Shown here in pieces: positions 10,923 through 21,560 of a stretch of DNA of 42,150 nt. This stretch comes from Oehlia diaphana. Its lineage: Eukaryota; Glomeromycota; Glomeromycetes; Glomerales; Glomeraceae. The stretch covers positions 1-42,150 of the forward strand of contig QZLH01000134.1 of the NCBI GenBank assembly GCA_003833135.1, given 5' to 3'. Both the position numbers and the translations under genes were made by a program. Positions within the stretch are counted from its first letter, which is position 1. Each line of letters begins with the position of its first letter. The notes beneath the pieces were generated by a model. The model worked only from the letters and a program-made list of their open reading frames with translations. It did not search any database and was not told the origin of the DNA.

Positions 10923-11666
10923 ATGCCGACTTGGTCATTAAATTCTGACTTCTCACTTATACATAATCCTTCTTCAGTATGGTCTTACGGCTCAAAGCCT
11001 GCCAGTTATCACGTAACCGGAACGTTCAGCTTATTTACACACACAGATCCGGAACCAAATAACTATAGCGAAATAATCGCATGGTTTGGGAGTGATACTG
11101 TATGGTATACTCACTGGCTAGGTGTTTATTATAACACCAAGCCAACGAATGTTACCTTAAAGGAACCGAATAATCACACTGTATCATTCGCTGCTAACGG
11201 TGTATCTATGCATCCGGGAGACGATGGTAGATACTCTGTCATAAGATTCACTGCACCAAAGGATGGAAATTATGCCTTAAACGCAACATTTACACATATT
11301 CATAATTGTGCAAAACATTCAGGAGTTTACGTAGTATATAATAACCTAATGGCTCTTTGGGAAATAGACCTAGTCGGTCCCGGAGATTCAAAATCGTTCA
11401 AAACAGATGATAGCGGGATTACTGTAAGAGCGCATGAGCCTATCGATTTCATTGTAGGCGTTGGTCTAGATAATATCTTCAATTGCGATATGACTCTTGC
11501 TCGTGTGGATATTCATTTATTAGATCATCAAATGGAAGTTTTCGCAGTTGTTGGAATAATCGGGTTTGTACTGGGTTTTGTTTTTTGTGCTATATTAGCT
11601 TGTATCCTTTGCCGATGTTGTAAGAAGAGACATAACGTTAATTTTGGTTATATGGCTATCAACTAA
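10923..11666 (+). CDS. Copy B: beta-sandwich-like domain protein with C-terminal membrane segment
   Basis: 247 residues, no intron. The start is the ATG giving MPTWSL, because copy D begins identically at its ATG and copy E begins MTTWSL. Residues 1-200 hold a domain with NPSSVWSYGSKP near the start and RFTAPKDGNY near the middle, ending in a strand-rich block with FIVGVG. This pattern resembles a domain of secreted bacterial proteins with 'NPNG-WSYG' and 'RFTAP--G-Y' motifs, probably a jelly-roll or carbohydrate-binding type fold (inference). Residues about 206-229 are a hydrophobic span, then a basic, cysteine-rich tail (CRCCKKRH). There is no N-terminal signal peptide, so the protein is either tail-anchored or uses an unseen leader exon. 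G+C content is clearly above that of the flanks. Exact function unknown. Confidence 0.85.
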   Translation: MPTWSLNSDFSLIHNPSSVWSYGSKPASYHVTGTFSLFTHTDPEPNNYSEIIAWFGSDTVWYTHWLGVYYNTKPTNVTLKEPNNHTVSFAANGVSMHPGDDGRYSVIRFTAPKDGNYALNATFTHIHNCAKHSGVYVVYNNLMALWEIDLVGPGDSKSFKTDDSGITVRAHEPIDFIVGVGLDNIFNCDMTLARVDIHLLDHQMEVFAVVGIIGFVLGFVFCAILACILCRCCKKRHNVNFGYMAIN

Positions 11667-11701
11667 GTGTAAATTGTGAACTTAGATGAGTTCTTTCTTT
11701 T

Positions 11702-11703
<2 letters not shown>

Positions 11704-11755
<52 letters not shown>
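11704..11755. repeat. Poly-T tract of about 52 bases
   Basis: An almost uninterrupted T run lies 38 bases after the stop of copy B, followed by further A/T-rich sequence. It is absent from the matching position after copies D and E, so it arose after duplication. Its length is probably unstable. Confidence 0.9.
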
Positions 11756-11757
<2 letters not shown>

Positions 11758-11769
11758 TTTTTTTTTTTT

Positions 11770-14090
11770 ATTTATTTCATTATCCGTTATGAAAATTGAA
11801 CGAAATTATAGTTAGATAAAGGAATCTGTATTTATGGTAAATGTAAATTTATAAATGTATGTATACGATTAAAAAATAAAGCCATTTATTAAAAATGTAA
11901 TATAAATAAATTATACATTTAATATTATACTAAAGAAGCTAACATATCGCCATGATCTCTAAATTATTTGTGATCATTACAATTTTTCGTAATTAGGTAC
12001 ATCCTAATAAGTTATTTTACCCTTGAACCATTGGATTAACTTTGTTAATTGACCTCATTAAATATCTAAATATAAATGATTTTCTCTTCCAATTGTATCT
12101 TACATCTTTTTTAAATAAATGAAGTCGCTAAAGCATCATTCGTTGATCAAGTTGGATTCTTAATTGTGGATATACTGGATGAACCTATTGAACATGATCA
12201 TCACACGTTTATATTTTTATTACGTCATTTTGAAGTCTGTCCTATTAATAATTGTTGAAAACAAATCAATCAAATTCGACATTACTTTTTTATTCTATAT
12301 AACTATGTATTTCAATACAAATACGACAATAGATGTGGAGACGTAGAATAACTAATAATCGAAGATTCATTGTTTCACATAATTTCACATAGTCGACCTC
12401 TATCCATAAAGAGAGTTATAGCATCGTATCAATTTTTGTGTTGATTTACAAAAAAATAATAGGTGAAAATTATCACATCTGTTATCATGATAACTGTATC
12501 TACGCTATCACATCGTACTTTTAATTCCAATTATCTTGCGAGGGTTTCTTTTTATGTCTCTATAACGTAATGTGTTCCATCATCTTTGTATAATTCGATT
12601 TCTTTCTATGAATATAATTATGAAAATCACTAGTTATTGAATGAATAAACGAATATGTCAGTAATATGTCAGTGAAAACATGCACACTTTTGTTTGTATT
12701 ACAAAAGACACCGTCTATAAGATATATAACGGTTGACGATATCATATGACCCAGACTATTGGCATCATCACAAGAGTTTTATGTCCGATAAGCTATAAGG
12801 ACACGTATATTATATTTTTATTCCATGGGTTTATCTCATTTTGTATACTACATAACCATGTAATCCAATACAAGTACAGTAGCAATAGAGGTAGAATAAC
12901 TAAAAAGGGAAGTTTCAGTGTTTCACATAATTTCCACATATTCCCAATGATCAACTTTTGTTCTCATTGAGTTGTAGCATAGTGATCATTATTTAAAACG
13001 GAGGATATGGAGACAAGAATTAACTACATTATCCTTCCATTGGCACTCTTCAGTATGATCTATCTTTGACACTTCATCTAACAACCAGAACCAATAACCC
13101 ATTATTTAAATATTTGTATATAGACAAAGTATCTAACACCATTTTCATGATCATTGTATTTGATCGAAGGTGCGGATCTCTATGATTTTAACCATTACCC
13201 CACTCGAAAAAATTCCGCTGGAACAATGGATACGTTATTTTTAGTTAATTTCTGTAATGTATATCTCAAACTTTCGTAATATAAAAAAACATTGCAGCAT
13301 GCGAATTTTACCTCTTTCCTAAAAAGGTGTATCCACAGTGTCACAGCTTATCACGTTCCATTCATATTGTGCAATAGTATGGCAAGTTAATATTACAAAT
13401 AATTTGCAGAAATCAAAAAATCAAAGAATGCCATCATACGTGTCCCAGATACAAGAGAAACAGAAATAGAGAATAGTATAGTATTTGTCGGTAATGTATA
13501 CAAAAGATCCCTTAGCTGTAGAGATATAAACAGTTAGTTAACAACTGAGTCACAAATCGTGTATTACTAAAGAAAAATAAATACAATGATTGAACAAATT
13601 GTTACCTCCGGTTGTCTTTAGATTCATAAACGTAACTATTATCCTGGAAGATAAATTTTCATCTCTTTCTCTCTATAATACATATGCGTACCATCATCGA
13701 ACCGACAAGCCAGTCGAAAATGGATTAGACATCACAAACGAAGAAAATCTCCATCTCTTTGCAACTAAATAACTGTAATAGTTGATATACTGTTTATGTT
13801 AACTCTCAAAAAAAAATTTTCATTTATTGATTCGCAAATCCGGTGTAAGTGTGTAACACAAGAGGTGTTGAAATTATTGGCTCGACGGATTATAATTTTG
13901 CCGCAATAGATTTAAAGATCTTAGACTGTGACCTGAAAGTCACGGTCGCCTTATTTATCATACTGCTAATCGCAAATCGAAAACAGTCAAACTATTAATA
14001 GATATTTCAACACTCATTGTATCAAATATTGAAAACGAATTATTATTTGTGTTTTATTGTCTAATAATCATACATTCCCGTATTTATCCT
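11770..14090. repeat. Decayed duplicated flank between copies B and C
   Basis: The downstream flank shared by all family members recurs here (ATAAATTATACATTTA, CATGATCTCTAAAT, GTACATCCTAA, GGATTAACTTTGTTAATTG). An imperfect direct repeat of about 140 bp occurs at about 12302-12440 and 12842-12985, with common pieces AGAATAACTAA, TGTTTCACATAATTTC and GAGTTATAGCAT / GAGTTGTAGCAT. A few bases near 13030-13065 resemble the start of the gene family, suggesting another nearly erased copy. No intact gene is supported. Confidence 0.5.
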
Positions 14091-14093
14091 GAA

Positions 14094-14345
14094 GGTTCAA
14101 AATCGTTCAAACAACTGATAGTATTGCTGTTAGGGTAAATGAACTTATCGATTTCATTGTAGGAGTTGGTTTCACCAATTGCGATATGACTCTTTGCTAG
14201 TGTGGATATTTATTTATTAGAAAATCAAATAGAATATCCCGTAATTGCTGGATCAATCGGATTTGTACTGGGTATTATTATTAGTGCTTATTCTATTTTA
14301 TATCTATTGCAGAACATTAATGTTGGTTATGAGATTATCAACTAA
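14094..14345 (+). pseudogene. Pseudogene copy C, 3' part only
   Basis: Matches the last third of copies B, D and E, from the GGTTCAAAATCGTTCAAA block through ATCGATTTCATTGTAGGAGT to the terminal GGTTATGAGATTATCAACTAA (14325-14345). The piece coding for LDNIFN has lost about 12 bases, and single-base shifts occur in the CTCTTTGCTAG and AGTGCTTATTC regions. The 5' two thirds are missing. It is closest to copy D in the piece before the membrane segment (GAATATCCCGTAATTGCTGG). Confidence 0.85.
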
Positions 14346-15166
14346 TGTAAATTGTGAACTTAATAAAATTATTGAGGTTGATTTTTTCATAAAATAAACA
14401 AACAAATAAATAAAAGAAATCATCTTAAAATAATCTGTATTATAGTATAATGTAAATTTCCAAATGTATCATATGGTTAAAAAAATAAAGGCATTTATTA
14501 GAAATGTAATATAAAAATAAATTATACATTTATATTTTTTATTTACTTTTTATATTTAAAGAAACTATATCACCATGATCTCTCTAAATAACATGTGTGA
14601 TCGTACGATTTTTCGTTTAAAGACTGCATTATTTGGTAATTAAGTACATCCTAAATAAGCTATTAACCTATAGTAGTAATTGAATCATCGGGATTAACTT
14701 TGTTAATTGATTTTCAACAAATATCTGAATACTCAATTTTCTCTTTAATTGTATCATACATCATCTTTTAAATTGATAATGATGTCGGTCGGCTTTTTGT
14801 TGATGTATCAATCGCAGTTTTGGGACGTGATCACACGTTATATCTTTTAATTACGTCGTCATTTAAAGTCTGTTCTTAATAATTTCTGTCTACTGAAAGC
14901 GATATTGATGATATCTTTGCAAAGCTTTAAAGCATGTTCGGAACACTTTAAGTCGAATTCTTTCTTCGAGAATGTCTTATTTAAAACTAGATATATAATC
15001 CCCGACTTAGGATGTCGTATAAGAACTTGTTTTATTATCAATTTGAGAAAGAGAATGCGGATAATATCTATGTTGCAAAGCAGAACATACATACTAGATA
15101 ATAGGAAATTTAACATTTCTACTCAAGAATCAACAGGAACTGAGATCTACTGATCTACGCGACGTC

Positions 15167-15239
15167 TTTTATACGTTGCAGATCATTTTGTAACACTTGA
15201 GAAACGCACCATTTTTTAAATTCACAACTATTTGAAATA
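15167..15239 (+). promoter_or_regulatory. Conserved proximal promoter/5' UTR of copy D
   Basis: Same order of short blocks as before copy B: TATACGTTG, GATCATTTTGTAAC, TTGAGAAACG, ACCATTTTTTAAATTCA, GAAATAATG. Farther upstream (14690-15130) the match to 10430-10850 also continues, showing that the whole intergenic piece was duplicated. Confidence 0.45.
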
Positions 15240-15980
15240 ATGCCGACTTGGTCATTAAGTTCTGACTTCTCTCTTATACATAATCCTTCTTCGGTATGGT
15301 CTTTCGGCTCAAAGCCCGCCGGTTATCACGTAACCGGAATGTTCAGCTTATTTACACACACAGATCCGGAACCAAATGACTATAGCGAAATAATCGCCTG
15401 GTTTGGGAGTGATACCGTATGGTATACTCACTGGCTTGGCGTTTATTATAACACTAAGCCAATGAATATTATCCTAAAGGAACCGAATACTAACATTATG
15501 ACATTTACTGCCAACGGTGTAGCTATGCATCCAGGAGACGATGGTAGATTCTCAGTCGTAAGATTCACTGCACCAAAGAATGGAAATTATGTCCTAGACA
15601 CAACATTTACACATATCCATAACTGTGCACAACATTCAGGAGTTTACATAGTATATAATAATAACCTGACGTTTTGGGAAATAGGCTTAGCCGGTCCTGG
15701 AGATTCAAAATCGTTCAAAACAACTGATAGTATTGCTGTTAGAGCAAATGAGCCTATCGATTTCATCGTAGGCGTTGGTCTAGATAATATCTTCAATTGT
15801 GATATGACTCTTGCTCGTGTGGATATTCATTTATTAGAGAATCAAATAGAATCTCCCGTAATTGCTGGATCAATCGGATTTGTATTGGGTATTATTTTTA
15901 CTGCTATTCTACTTTGTATCTATTACCGATATCGTGGGAATAGACAGAACGGTAATGCTGGTTACGAGGTTATCGGCTAA
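15240..15980 (+). CDS. Copy D: beta-sandwich-like domain protein with C-terminal membrane segment
   Basis: 246 residues, no intron, start MPTWSL. Very close to copy B throughout: NPSSVWSFGSKP, an aromatic-rich block with WYTHWLG, HPGDDGRF, RFTAPKNGNY, HIHNC and a final block with FIVGVG. The hydrophobic span near residues 205-228 (beginning SPVIAGSIGFVLG) is followed by a basic tail (YYRYRGNR) ending EVIG. The cysteines of the HIHNC and IFNC blocks are kept in all open copies apart from HIHSC in E. The tail differs much more between copies than the domain does, so the domain seems the constrained part. No signal peptide is visible. The next gene starts 865 bases downstream, the same spacing seen between the other members. 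Confidence 0.85.
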   Translation: MPTWSLSSDFSLIHNPSSVWSFGSKPAGYHVTGMFSLFTHTDPEPNDYSEIIAWFGSDTVWYTHWLGVYYNTKPMNIILKEPNTNIMTFTANGVAMHPGDDGRFSVVRFTAPKNGNYVLDTTFTHIHNCAQHSGVYIVYNNNLTFWEIGLAGPGDSKSFKTTDSIAVRANEPIDFIVGVGLDNIFNCDMTLARVDIHLLENQIESPVIAGSIGFVLGIIFTAILLCIYYRYRGNRQNGNAGYEVIG

Positions 15981-16844
15981 GTGTAAATTGTGAACTTAAG
16001 ATGATTTCTTTATTTGTTTATTTATTTATTTATGAAAATATGGTTAAAATAAAGGAGTTTATTAGAAATGTAATATAAAAATAAATTATACATTTATTAT
16101 TATAATAAAGAAACTCATATGTCACCATAATCTCGTGATCACTACACTTTTACGCTTAAGACTATTTTATTCAGGTAATTAGTAAGTTATTCACCTATTT
16201 AAGAAGTTGAATCATTGGCATCAATTATCTGATTACTTGATTGTTTCTTATCTTTAAATTATAAGTGATGTCGTTAAGCTCTTCGTTGATCAGGTTGGAT
16301 TCTTAATTTTTGATACGTAATCATTCTGTTTCTATATTAGATAATCGTTTCTTTACAACAAACCTATTGGTATACCAATCGGTGATCATACGACAAATGT
16401 TTGATCACATCATCATATTTCTTAGCCTGTTCTATTAATGATTGCTGAAGTCAAATAGAAATATTGAAGTATACTTAAGCGATATTGATGATCTTGCCGA
16501 AGCTTTATAACATATAACATAGAACACTCTTAAAGTTAAATTCTTCCTTCGAGGGACGCATCTTAGAATTATCTAAATTGAGAAATGTAATTTTCCGATT
16601 TTACAAGGATCTCGAGACAAGAACTTTTCTTATTATCAGTTTTATCAATAAGAAGAATGTGAAAAACTTTATCGTTACCAAATAGAACATAACATACCAG
16701 ACAATAAAAATAAAATTATAACATACTACCGTTAAATCAAAAGGATCAACCACGTCTTTTATAAATTGGTAATTACACGTGATCCAGTCGATACAATATG
16801 CACACTATGAGGAGTTGAGAAAAATTAAATGAAAATAAAAAATA

Positions 16845-17720
16845 ATGACTACATGGTCATTAAGCTCTGACTTCTCTCTTATACATAACCCTTCTTCTGT
16901 ATGGTCTTACGGCTCAAAACCTACCGGTTATCACGTAACCGGAACGTTCAGCTTATTTACACACTTAGATCGGGAACCAAATGACTATGGCGAAATAGTT
17001 GCCTGGTTTGGGCGTGATACCATATGGTATACCCATTGGCTGGGTGTTTATTATAACACCAAGCCAACGGATTTTATCTTAAAGGAACCGAATACTTCCA
17101 CTGTAGCTTTTACTGCTAACGGTGTAGCTATGCATCCAGGCAATGATGGTAGATTCTCAGTCGTAAGATTCACTGCACCGAAGGATGGAAATTATGTTCT
17201 AGACACAACGTTCACACATATTCATAGTTGTGCCCAACATTCAGGAGTTTACATAATATATAATAACCTAATTACGCTTTGGGAAATAGACTTAGCCGGT
17301 CCCGAAGATACAAGATCGTTCAAAACGACTGATAAAGGAATTGCTGTTAGAGCAAATGAGCCTATTGATTTCATCGTAGGCGTTGGTCTAGATAATATCT
17401 TCAATTGCGACATGACTCTTGCTCGTGTAGATATTCATTTATTGGAGAATCAAACAGAAGCTCCCGCAATAGCTGGATCAATCGGATTTATATTGGGTGT
17501 TATTATTAGTGCTATTCTGTTTCACATCTTTTTACAATATCGCGAGAATAAACAAAACATTAATATAAATCAGTCGGAGTCGGGGTTATCAACTAAATGT
17601 AGTTATGAACTTAAGATGACTTCTCCTATTGATTTATTTTTAATTTTAATTATGAAAAATCGGGTTAAAAATTATAGCCTTATAGGGAATAGAAGTTTGT
17701 GTGACTTAATAATTTATTAA
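16845..17720 (+). CDS. Copy E: same family with an extended C-terminus
   Basis: 291 residues, start MTTWSL. The domain and membrane span (about residues 206-228) match copies B and D. After the span the tail runs NKQNININQSESG and then LSTK; at that point the other copies have GYEVIG or GYMAIN and stop. A small indel near 17570-17590 shifts the frame, so the former stop TAA (in GTTATCAACTAAATG) is read as part of ACT-AAA and translation runs about 45 residues through what is 3' UTR in the sister copies (shared TATGAACTTAAGATGA) to TAA at 17718-17720. Its 5' flank has diverged most. The gene could be functional with a new tail or be in early decay. Confidence 0.8.
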   Translation: MTTWSLSSDFSLIHNPSSVWSYGSKPTGYHVTGTFSLFTHLDREPNDYGEIVAWFGRDTIWYTHWLGVYYNTKPTDFILKEPNTSTVAFTANGVAMHPGNDGRFSVVRFTAPKDGNYVLDTTFTHIHSCAQHSGVYIIYNNLITLWEIDLAGPEDTRSFKTTDKGIAVRANEPIDFIVGVGLDNIFNCDMTLARVDIHLLENQTEAPAIAGSIGFILGVIISAILFHIFLQYRENKQNININQSESGLSTKCSYELKMTSPIDLFLILIMKNRVKNYSLIGNRSLCDLIIY

Positions 17721-19140
17721 GATATTGTTTGGTACTATTGACATGTATACACGGTTAATTTACTGTGTATAACTAGCTAGCAAAAATTTATTAGATTTTT
17801 TCTTTGTATTTTTTTGTATTTTTTACAAAAAAAAAAAGTGTCACACAATAAATTACTTTCTCGTATCAAGTTTATAACAAAATTTCTATTATATATTATC
17901 AAATATTATCTCAATTATACAAATAATACCACAATTATGTACTTGCTAAAATTAAAATATTAAGTTATTACAGAATAAACTGGATCACCGAATCAACTTT
18001 GTTAGTTGATCTCACCAAACTTCCGAGTATTCTTGATGGTCTTCTCCAATTGTGTCATGTAATACATCTCTCTCAAATCATTACAAAAACCTTAGTGGTT
18101 TAACGTAGATTGTACCACAAAACGAAGAATATTATAAGATTCTCCGTAGAAAATCACCGAAATAAAATATCTGGAATGTCAATCAAGACTAAACGCTTTG
18201 CATTTATAAGTTGATGATGCGATAACGATAAATAATAAATTGCAGAGCATAATATGAAAATATAGCAATTTTTACCTTGTTTAACATGTCAGATTTTTTT
18301 TTTCTTGCGAATGTAGTAGAAATTCTGGCCAGTGATTTCCTCCTGCTTTATATGACAGTTTGACACAGCCAAAAGTATAATTAACCGTGCAAGAGGAATA
18401 CTCGATCATTTTTGAAAGGAACGCCCAATGATACATTTCTGTATTACAATTACGTTAGAATTACATTCTTTAAAATATTTAATAATCAAATTCCAAAGGT
18501 ACAATTACCTCATAACGCTATTCATATGTATTTACACTCTAGATCTTTATTTGTAATAAAGAAATTTGTCATCATCATTTGCCAAAGTTTGAAGTACGGT
18601 ATAATCTACTTTTAATTTGTAATAAATGGCCTTCTATATTACTCACGAGTGCTTTGATCTATGATTCGAATAATAAAAAAAGGCTAATATTAGTACCATA
18701 AACTTCGTAAAATCCGATCCATTTTTATTTAAATCGCGTACCATTTTCTAATAGGATTCGATTATATTAGAATTCATGATCACGGAGACGTTCCTTTACC
18801 CTTTCTTCTAACAAAATCACAAAATCAATCAATCCCCCACAAACATTATATTTTTGCTTTAATCATAAATGTGCCTCCACGTTACATATAACGAACTTCT
18901 TTTAATCGATAAAAGTGAAATCGACATTTGATCGATGTTGGTTTTTTACGGTATAACATTGACATCACGTGTATCGTCATAAAAATTTCATTTCGCCTTC
19001 GTTTGATCGGATGAAAATTTTAATTTTTTTGACAGATATAATTATTATTATTATTATTATCCATCTTAGGATGATTTATTAACAATTATATACATATCTA
19101 TATACAGAAATAAAAAAAAAAATCCCCCCTCCCCCAAAAA
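17721..19140. other. Intergenic region with ATT microsatellite
   Basis: The first 350 bases keep traces of the flank repeated after the other family members (GGATCACCGAATCAACTTTGTTAGTTG near 17970-18010). A short (ATT)n run lies at about 19041-19060, and a C-rich piece CCCCCCTCCCCC at about 19125-19136 marks the 3' flank of the F-box gene. The open frame at 18412-18615 has no protein-like features. Confidence 0.45.
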
Positions 19141-19151
19141 ATCAAATTTTT

Positions 19152-20567
19152 TTATGACCATTCAAAATCTTCGAAAGTACGCCCACACCTAGTATAATGA
19201 TCATATTTTTCAATCACTTTTTCAGCCTTATATTGTTCTTTTAATCTAAAATAGTTTATAATAAAATTATTTGATGAAATAGTTTGTAATAACATTGGAC
19301 GTTTATCACGTTTATCTTTCCAATTATCAAAAAATAATTTTAAAGATTCAAATTTAACTTGATTATTATAAAAATTAAATTTAAACTTGAATAAACAAGG
19401 TGGTGAAGATCTAGTTAATATTTCAAATAATTTATCCCAATCAAATAAATTATCATGAGCGAGAATAAATAAACCTTCCAAATATTTACAATTAATTAAT
19501 AATTTTTCTAATTCCAAAGTACCACTATATCTAAATAACATTTTAAGAAATTTAAGATTTGGACAATGTTGACAAATAGTTTGAATAATTATTTTATTAT
19601 CAAATTCATCATGATTTATACAATCAATATTTATCTCATTAAGATATCCACTCGTATTTTCAATTAAACTTGTTAAAGCTCTAATTGGAACTCTTTTAGC
19701 TCTTAATATTTGTAAAAAAGGTAAGGATAAATTTTTCAAACAATTCCAAGTATAATAATAATAACAATCCATTTCTAATACTTTTAGATTTATAAAAGAT
19801 GAAAGAACATTTGTGATTGGTTGTTTGGTTATCTTAAAATATTCTATAGTATTCGAATGTTGAATCAATGAATTTTCAAGAATTTTACAAAATGAATCAC
19901 CAACGTACTGATTATTGGGTAAAAGACGAATATTAAATAATTTTTTGGAATTTTCAATTAATCCAACAATTCCATAATTATTATTTTGAACTTCAATATT
20001 AAATTCTAATTCTTGTATTGATTTACATATTTCTATTAATCCATTTAAAACATTATCGTTTATATTAGTATTACAACTGAGGAATACAAGTTTTGAAAAG
20101 CATTGTTCAGCCCCAGGAATAAGATTTATTTGTTGATCAAATTGATAAGGTATATAAAGGTGTGTAAATTCTCTACTTTCATTAATAAAAAGATTTAATA
20201 TTTCATTTTTAATAATTGAAATTTTTGATTTTTCGTTAATAGTATTGATTATTTTTTTAATCGAATTAAAATTTAAATGTCTACAAAAACTAATATAATC
20301 AAATAAAGGTTTTTGATAACAATCTATTAAAAAATCAACTCCTTGACTCATTAAATCATTTTTAGATTCATTTGATAGATGTGAAACTATCACATTTAAT
20401 AATAATCTCTTCTTTTTCTTCAAATATTTCCATGGATTTTTCCATAAAATTGGTATAATTACTTCACACCAAGTTCTATTAACTGAAAGACATAAAAGGA
20501 GTGTTTTTTTATCATTTTGTAATCTTTTAAATATTAAATAAAGAATGTCTCGATTTAGGTCGGTCAT
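19152..20567 (-). CDS. F-box protein with leucine-rich C-terminal region
   Basis: 471 residues, single exon, start at 20567 on the minus strand. Residues 1 to about 47 form an F-box: LNRDILYLIFKRL, then LLLCLSVNRTWCEVIIPILW, the usual Skp1-binding pattern. The rest (about 150-420) has irregular leucine-rich repeats such as LKVLEMDCYY, LPFLQILRAK, CPNLKFLKML and LLINCKYLEGL. F-box/LRR proteins link a substrate to an SCF ubiquitin ligase, and Rhizophagus carries a large set of this shape. The length is usual for the family. The end GRTFEDFEWS is intact. No neighbour suggests a substrate. Codon use is strongly A/T-biased, as in the channel and kinase genes and unlike the WSYG family. Confidence 0.92.
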   Translation of the reverse strand: MTDLNRDILYLIFKRLQNDKKTLLLCLSVNRTWCEVIIPILWKNPWKYLKKKKRLLLNVIVSHLSNESKNDLMSQGVDFLIDCYQKPLFDYISFCRHLNFNSIKKIINTINEKSKISIIKNEILNLFINESREFTHLYIPYQFDQQINLIPGAEQCFSKLVFLSCNTNINDNVLNGLIEICKSIQELEFNIEVQNNNYGIVGLIENSKKLFNIRLLPNNQYVGDSFCKILENSLIQHSNTIEYFKITKQPITNVLSSFINLKVLEMDCYYYYTWNCLKNLSLPFLQILRAKRVPIRALTSLIENTSGYLNEINIDCINHDEFDNKIIIQTICQHCPNLKFLKMLFRYSGTLELEKLLINCKYLEGLFILAHDNLFDWDKLFEILTRSSPPCLFKFKFNFYNNQVKFESLKLFFDNWKDKRDKRPMLLQTISSNNFIINYFRLKEQYKAEKVIEKYDHYTRCGRTFEDFEWS

Positions 20568-21560
20568 TTTTATATATTTTTTTTTTTATGAAAAAGAAAA
20601 AAGTGTTGCAATATTTTTTATGACATATTTGTAATACATAAATATTTATCGCATCAATGATTTGTGGAATATGCATTAGTTCTGTGTTGTATCATGTGAT
20701 AATACTTTGTATGACGCAACGATCGATCAAATAATCCAAGAAATAGGTGATTACTTGTGATTTGGTTAGCAATTAAAATTATTAATCGAGTTTTACAAAA
20801 ATTCACAAATAAGAAAGAAACAAGAAAAATAATTTTCATATCAAATTCTTTTTATATCAAATCAATAGATCATTACATAAAAATTATAATTATGAGACGT
20901 TATAATATTAATAATAATTTTTATTTTAAACAAACATCATATAAATAATTAGTGGTCTCTGTGAATGCTTCAAATCAGTCATTGATGAGGTAGAGCGTGT
21001 AATATTTTTTATTGTGTCCAAAGAAACTAGGTTGATCTAGATATTTTGTGTACGATTCGTAGTTTTTGGCCGATATTTTCAGGAAACGAGTCAGTTACAA
21101 CGTGGCTTGTACGCAAATATTATCTTTTTGTCATTTTTTTTGACCTTCCTATATGTAACACAATATATGCGTAATTTTTGCGGCTTATACTGTGTCACAA
21201 TACGTCTAAACTAAGCACGATCTTTGTTTTCCCGCAGCTATTAACAAAATAGGATATTTGTACCGCAAAATGATCTTTCGGCGGTTTCTCATGTTCTTTT
21301 TATAACAGTCACTGCACGAATCTAGTTGTGAATACTGTAACAAGGTAAACAATATTAACGTTACTAAATACTAAGGTCCTTTGAAAACGAGTAAACATTT
21401 TTTAACGGTTTAGTTTTCATATGGATAAATTAACATTTCTTAGTTCCGGACTTTTGGAGCGTCATTGTAAAATTGAAGCATATCCTTTCAGGATCTTGAC
21501 TATAAAAAGAGACTCGTAAGTCAATTTTCAGTTACCTTGGTGAATAATTAGATATTTCGG
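20568..21560. other. Intergenic region upstream of the F-box gene
   Basis: Contains the promoter of the minus-strand F-box gene (next to 20568) and possibly the former promoter of the pseudogene that follows. No element can be called. Overlapping short open frames near 20654-20948 show no protein-like pattern. Confidence 0.4.
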
